The translations under genes and the position numbers were made by a program. Shown here one piece after another: positions 59,894 through 64,000 of a stretch of 64,000 nucleotides of DNA. Location of the stretch: assembly GCF_042477335.2 (NCBI RefSeq), contig NC_091245.1, positions 226,609,501 through 226,673,500 of the forward strand, given 5' to 3'. How positions within the stretch are numbered: the first letter of the stretch is position 1; the number at the start of each line of letters is the position of its first letter. This DNA is from Ovis canadensis. Taxonomy: Eukaryota; Chordata; Mammalia; Artiodactyla; Bovidae. The notes under the pieces were generated by a model. The model ran no database searches. It had not been told where the DNA came from and was given only the letters and a program-made list of their open reading frames with translations.

Positions 59894-60849
59894 AAGGCTG
59901 TACGTTGTCACCCTGCTTATTTAACTTATATGCAGAGTACATCATGAGAAACGCTGGGCTGCATGAAGTACAAGCTGGAATCAAGATTGCTGGGATAAAT
60001 ATCAATAACCTCAAATATGCAGATGACACCAACCTTATGGCAGAAAGTGAAGAGGAACTAGAGAGCCTCTTGATTAAAGTGAAAGAGGAGAGTGAAAAAG
60101 TTGGCTTAAAGCTCAACATTCAGAAAATGAAGATCATGACATCTGGTCCCATCACTTCATGGCAAATAGATGGGGAAACAGTGCCTGACTTTATTTTTGG
60201 GGGCTCCAAAATCACTGCAGACAGTGATTGCAGCCATGAAATTAAAAGATGCTTACTCTTTGGAAGGAAAGTTATGACCAACCTAAACAGCATATTAAAA
60301 AGCAGAGACATTACTTTGTCAGCAAAGGTCCATCTAGTCAAGGGTGTGGTTTTCCAGTGGTCATGTATGGATATGAGAGTTGGACTATAAGGAAAGCTGA
60401 GTGCCGAAGAATTGATACTTTTGCACTGTGTTGTTGGAGAAGACTTTTGAGAGTCCCTTGGACTGCAAAGAGATCCAACCAGTCCATCCTAAAGGAGGTC
60501 AGTCCTGGATGTTCATTGTAAGGACTGATGTTGAAGCTGAAACTCCAATTCTTTGGCCACTTGATGTGAAGAGCTGACTGATGTCAGGAGACCCTAATGC
60601 TGGGAAAGATTGAGGGCAGGAGGAAAAGGGGACCACAGAGGATGAGATGGTTGGATGGCATCACCGACACAATGGACATGGATTTAGGTGGACTCTGGGA
60701 GATGGTGATGGACAGGGAGGCCTGGCGTGCTGAGTTTCATGGGATCACAAAGAGTTGGACACTACTGAGCAACTGAACTGAACTGAACAGTTTTCAAAAC
60801 AATAATATTGGTTACAACTTGGTTACCTAAGTTAGTTCTAAAGTAGCAA

Positions 60850-60967
60850 TAATTTTTGCTTTATAGAAGAGCAAACAGCCTCAGTTATTTTCCCAGGATC
60901 ACAGACCTACTATTTGTGAAAATCTGGCCTCAAAATCAAGTTGACTTTTTATAACATACTTTTATCA
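60850..60967 (-). mobile_element. MIR SINE relic
   Basis: The block tagaagagcaaacagcctca through ccaggatcacagacctacta and gcctcaaaatcaag follows MIR in antisense (a tagatgaggaaactgaggc-like start, then a ggtcacacagctagt-like part). It is old and diverged. Confidence 0.5.
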
Positions 60968-61054
60968 TGGAACTATTCAATTTGAATATTATTTATTTAT
61001 TAATAATTAAAATGACTAAAATTGCTTCCTCTGTCACTTGCTCTCTTCTTCCAG

Positions 61055-61058
<4 letters not shown>

Positions 61059-61091
<33 letters not shown>
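61059..61091. repeat. (TA)n microsatellite
   Basis: About 16 perfect TA dinucleotides, self-complementary. No other function is visible. Confidence 0.95.
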
Positions 61092-61094
<3 letters not shown>

Positions 61095-61804
61095 TATCAG
61101 TTTCTTAAATTATCATCTTATTTTCCCAAATACATATTTAAGTATACTGAATTTAACAAAACAGTGTACTTCTATTTAACAAAGTTAGTGTCCAATTGTT
61201 GACATCATGAATGAAAGTGAAGTAAAATTATAACTCAAAATCACTTTTATGAAGTTGAGTAAATTTAAAGTTGCCATCCATTCCAATGAATTCTCCTAAT
61301 TATTTTTACAATTCTTACAGAAATCTAAAAAAAAAAACTCAAAAATCAAAGAAAATATTTTGATGCAGAAATATCATTCAAGAGAAAATGAGCAGAAGTT
61401 GAATAGTCACTTCACATAAAGAAGTATGAAAGTAAACAACTAACATAATTAATCTCATTAATCAGAAAAATGTAAGTGTGATAAAATACAGGAATGGTTA
61501 AAATTAAAGCTTAATTAAAAATGAAAAACAAAAACATATATTGAGCCAATTATTATTCCCTGTTTAACCTTCCAATATTGAAACATATGCATATATACTT
61601 GTGTGTATATATATATATTGTGCACTATATAAATTGTAACTGCTATCTGTGTGACATGAAATTTCTTCATGTACTTTTTGTCTACCTTAAAATAATATAT
61701 TCTACATCTCATACTTTAAATTTCAGCCATATATTTTGTTGATTTATATGCACAGTCCTCTATTATAATTAGGATAATATCTCTTGTTCATGAGATTTTA
61801 TGTT
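61092..61804. other. No recognised feature
   Basis: AT-rich sequence with a short TA-rich tract near 61600-61618 and no supported gene. Confidence 0.55.
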
Positions 61805-61912
61805 CTTTGAGTTATTCAAGATGTATCTTGCTGTACTCTTGTAGCTTCATTAATACAGTACTTGGCATAAAACATTTGATTAAATTTTGATTGATTGATA
61901 CTTATCAATGAA
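61805..61912 (+). mobile_element. L2-like 3' end relic
   Basis: The text runs ttctttgagttattcaaga, acagtacttggcataaaaca, attaaattttgattgattga, which resembles the terminal part of L2. The assignment is weak. Confidence 0.42.
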
Positions 61913-62004
61913 AAACTTTAAAATTTAAAGTACATTTCTTTAGTAAAAGGATTATCAAAACCCCAATGTATGTATATGCACTTTCCCCCTGTCATATCCA
62001 CCCT

Positions 62005-62117
62005 TTAATTTTATGTATGAGAAATTAGAAATTTAAAGAGGTTGACATGACTTTGTCTGATATTGCTTAGCAAGCTAGTGGCAAAGTTATAACTTGGTAC
62101 AGGTCCACTGATTTGGG
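62005..62117 (-). mobile_element. MIR SINE relic
   Basis: The antisense MIR signature is visible as tatgagaaattagaaattta, agcaagctagtggcaaag and ggtccactgattt. A Bov-tA follows directly. Confidence 0.6.
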
Positions 62118-62330
62118 GGAATGCCCTGGTAGCTCAGTTGGTAAAGAATCTGCCTGCAGTGCAGGAGGCCTATTTTCAATCCCTGGGTTGGGAAGATCCC
62201 CTGAAGAAGAAAATGGTAACCCACTCCAGTGTTCTTGCCTGGAAAATCCCATGGAAAGAGGAGCAGGCTGGCTACAGTCCAAGGGGTTGCAAGTTTAGAC
62301 TTAGCAACTAAACCACCACACCATGCAATT
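62118..62330 (+). mobile_element. Bov-tA SINE
   Basis: The sense copy starts gaatgccctggtagctcagt with a good A-box-like head. The B-box region is changed to tttcaatccc, and the 3' part is degraded after caaggggttgcaa. Confidence 0.9.
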
Positions 62331-62341
62331 CCACTGTAAAT

Positions 62342-63705
62342 GGGTCAAGAAGCAACAATTAAAATTCTGTATGAACCACAGGGTTTTTGTTGAAACCTAT
62401 TTTCATTGAAAATTGATGCTTTTGAACTGTGGTGTTGGAGAAGACTCTTGAGAGTTCCTTGGACTGCAAAGAGATCAAACCAGTCAATCCTAAAGAAAAT
62501 CAGTCCTGAAGATCCATTGGAAGGACTAATGCTGAAGGTGAAACCCCAATACTTTGGCCACCTGATGCAAAGAACTGATTCACTGGAAAAGACCCTGATG
62601 CTGGGGTAGATTGAAAGCATGAGGAGAAGGGGATGACAGAGGATAAGATGGCTGGATGGCATCACTGATTCAGTGGACATGAGTTTGTGCAAGCTCCAGG
62701 AGTTGGTGGTGGAGATGGACTGGCATGCTGCAGTCCATAGAGTTGCAAAGATTTGGACACACTGAGTGACTAAATTGAACTGAACTGCTGGTACAACTGA
62801 TTGGTTCAATATTGAGAAAGGTGTGCTACAGAGCTGTCTGCTGTCACCGTGTTTGTTTAATCTATACACTGAGTACATCATGAGAAATGCTAGGCTGGAT
62901 GAGTTACACGCTGGAATCAAGGTAGGCAGGAGAAATATCAACAATCTCAGATATGTGGATGATACCACTCTAATGACAGAATGAAGAGGAGGTAAAAAAA
63001 GCTTCTTGATGAGGGTAAGGAGAGTGAAAGAGCTGGCTTAAAACTAAATATTAAAAATACTAAGATCATGACATCTGGCCCCGTTGCTTCATGGCAAGTA
63101 GAAGGAACAAATGGCAGTGACAGATTTCCTCTTCTTGGGCTCTAAAATCATTGCAGATGGTGACTGCAGCCATGAAATCAGAAGACAATTGCATCTTGGC
63201 AGGAATACTATGACAAAGCTAGACAGTGTGTTGAAAAGCAAAGACATTACTCTGCTGACAAAGGTCCATAATTCAAGTCTACTGTCTTCTCAGTGGTCAT
63301 GCACAGTTGTGAGAGCTGGACCATTAAGAAAGCAGAGTACTAAAGAATTGATGCCTTTGAACTGTGGTGTTGGTGAACACTTCTGAAAGTCCCTTGGACA
63401 GCAAGGATATCAAACCAGTCAATATTAAGGGAAATCAACTTTGAGTACTCAGAAGGACTTATGCTGATGCTGAAGCTCCAGTATTTTGGTCATCTGATTT
63501 GAACAGCTGATTTACTGGAAAAGTCTCTGATGCTGGGAAAGATTGAGGGCAGAAGGAGAAGGGGTGACAGAGGATGAGATGGCTGGATGACATCACCATT
63601 GCAATGAAAGTGAACTTGGGCAAAATTTGGTAAGGTACAGGGAGGCCTGGCATGCTGTGATCCATAGGATCGCAAAGAGCTGGACAACACTAGGTGACTC
63701 AGCAA
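62342..63705 (+). mobile_element. Old BovB, split by a younger BovB fragment
   Basis: The older copy is seen at 62342-62376 (gtcaagaagcaacaattaa, equivalent to the GQEATV codons). It resumes at 62790 (gtacaactgattggttcaat) through a degraded thumb and C-terminal region to the terminus near 63705. The YADD position reads gatatgtggatgataccac (YVDD) at 62951-62962. Interruptions and stops occur throughout. Confidence 0.85.
62409..62789 (+). mobile_element. BovB 3' fragment nested in the older BovB
   Basis: A second BovB 3' end of about 380 bp starts aaaattgatgcttttgaact and ends aattgaactgaactg. It repeats C-terminal sequence that appears again, in older form, at about 63345-63705. A 33-nt stretch (62377-62408) matches neither copy. 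Confidence 0.85.
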
Positions 63706-63724
63706 CAACAACCATGCAATTAAG

Positions 63725-63940
63725 GGCTTGCCTGGTGGATCAGATGGTAAAAAATCCACCTGCAATTTGCGAGAACCAGGTTTGATCCCTGGATCAGGAA
63801 GATTCCCTGGAGAAGGGAATAGCTACCCAGTCCACTATTCATGCCTGGAGAATTTCATGGACAGAGAATCCTGGCAGACTACAGTCCATGGGGTCGCAAA
63901 GGGCTGGACACAACTAAGGGACTAACACTTTCACACTACT
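63725..63940 (+). mobile_element. Bov-tA SINE
   Basis: The sense copy runs from gcttgcctggtggatcagat to gggactaacactttcac. It is followed at 63971-63990 by an A run close to the window end. Confidence 0.92.
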
Positions 63941-64000
63941 TTCACCATGGACTTCAATGAATACTTTTAATTAAAAAAAAAAAAAAAAAAGGATTTTAAA

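Larger units (their letters stand above)
56788..60520 (+). pseudogene. BovB ORF remnant (endonuclease / reverse transcriptase)
   Basis: The endonuclease start has TGA at 56800-56802 where the family has Trp (IGTWNVRSMN). It is then open from 56815 to 57081 (EFNSDDHYIYYCGQETLGRN). The middle is open at 57884-58234 (TRDLFKKIRDTKGIFHAKIG, then ALGSITTNKASG). The palm FIDYAKAFDCVD block is split between frames around 58525-58560. An L1 insertion interrupts the frame after GVCQGCT at 58717. After it, 59905-60390 is open with intact YADD at 60016-60027 and the thumb motif ESLLIKVKEESEKVGLKLNI. The C-terminal part is frameshifted again near 60350. It is non-functional. Confidence 0.9.
56027..60785 (+). 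mobile_element. Near full-length BovB hosting a SINE and an L1
   Basis: The 5' region begins ccctgtgcccaaggtcagg, with internal related blocks (ccctgtgtctgaggtaagga, ccccatgtccaaggtaaatg). It passes through the endonuclease and RT coding sequence and ends at the BovB terminus. Subtracting the SINE and the L1 with their duplications leaves about 3.36 kb, about the size of a complete BovB. A weak candidate 7-bp duplication aacagtt is at 56020-56026 and 60786-60792. Confidence 0.93.

Noticed and set aside
62345..62968. A 207-codon minus-strand open frame
   Set aside because: It is antisense to BovB sequence across two nested copies. Its peptide matches the recurrent antisense translation of BovB, so there is no support for a gene.

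Overview
The window is ruminant, almost certainly bovid, nuclear DNA. It contains many copies of the RTE-type LINE BovB, its dependent SINEs (Bov-tA, and the dimeric Bov-A2 with a (CAG)n tail), and a ruminant L1 whose 3' end carries the typical bovid terminus. I found no exon, host protein-coding gene, canonical RNA gene or CRISPR array. Every longer open frame I examined in detail is either a fragment of a BovB or L1 reading frame or an antisense shadow of one. The window therefore looks like an intergenic or deep intronic segment. Its informative content is the layered history of retrotransposon insertions.

Layout. 1-12 kb: a 3'-truncation-size BovB (67-590), a MaLR-like LTR split by a Bov-A2, several Bov-tA SINEs, an ancient L1M 3' UTR (5260-6816), an L2 3' end (9590-10160) and a short L1 3' end. 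12.9-20.3 kb: one old, nearly complete sense L1 (T-rich 5' UTR, ORF1, ORF2, 3' UTR) carrying four nested insertions (a 111-bp L1 tail, a BovB and two Bov-A2). 21.8-23.4 kb: an old BovB split by a SINE. 24.1-24.3 kb: a MER1-like hAT remnant. 24.6-31.2 kb: a BovB cluster. It contains two inverted copies of the BovB 5' region, a long sense BovB, a 480-bp tandemly duplicated GC-richer segment that I cannot name, a second sense BovB and an inverted internal BovB fragment. 31.2-34.6 kb: ancient L1M-like sequence with SINEs and a BovB embedded. 35-38 kb: mostly unassigned sequence.

38.8-43.7 kb: a long antisense ancient L1M, cut by at least five younger insertions. 44-49.9 kb: unassigned sequence with SINEs. 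49.9-50.9 kb: a 5'-truncated L1 that appears to carry a 3' transduction. 53.0-55.0 kb: BovB. 55.0-55.4 kb: an old L1 3' end. 56.0-60.8 kb: a BovB of near full length (about 3.36 kb after removing insertions), carrying a SINE and a textbook 5'-inverted (twin-primed) L1, each with a perfect target-site duplication. 61-64 kb: MIR and L2 relics, SINEs and a BovB-in-BovB nest.

How the parts work together: Bov-tA and Bov-A2 share the BovB 3' end and are known to depend on BovB machinery, while L1 is an independent lineage. All BovB and L1 reading frames seen here are disabled by stops, frameshifts or catalytic substitutions, so nothing in the window looks autonomously mobile. I found no previously undescribed protein system. 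The best leads are structural: the twin-primed L1, the putative L1 3' transduction, the doubly inverted BovB 5' region, the unnamed 28.2-28.7 kb tandem segment, and the recurring 525-550 bp truncation size of BovB. Family names come from remembered consensus sequences, not from a database search.
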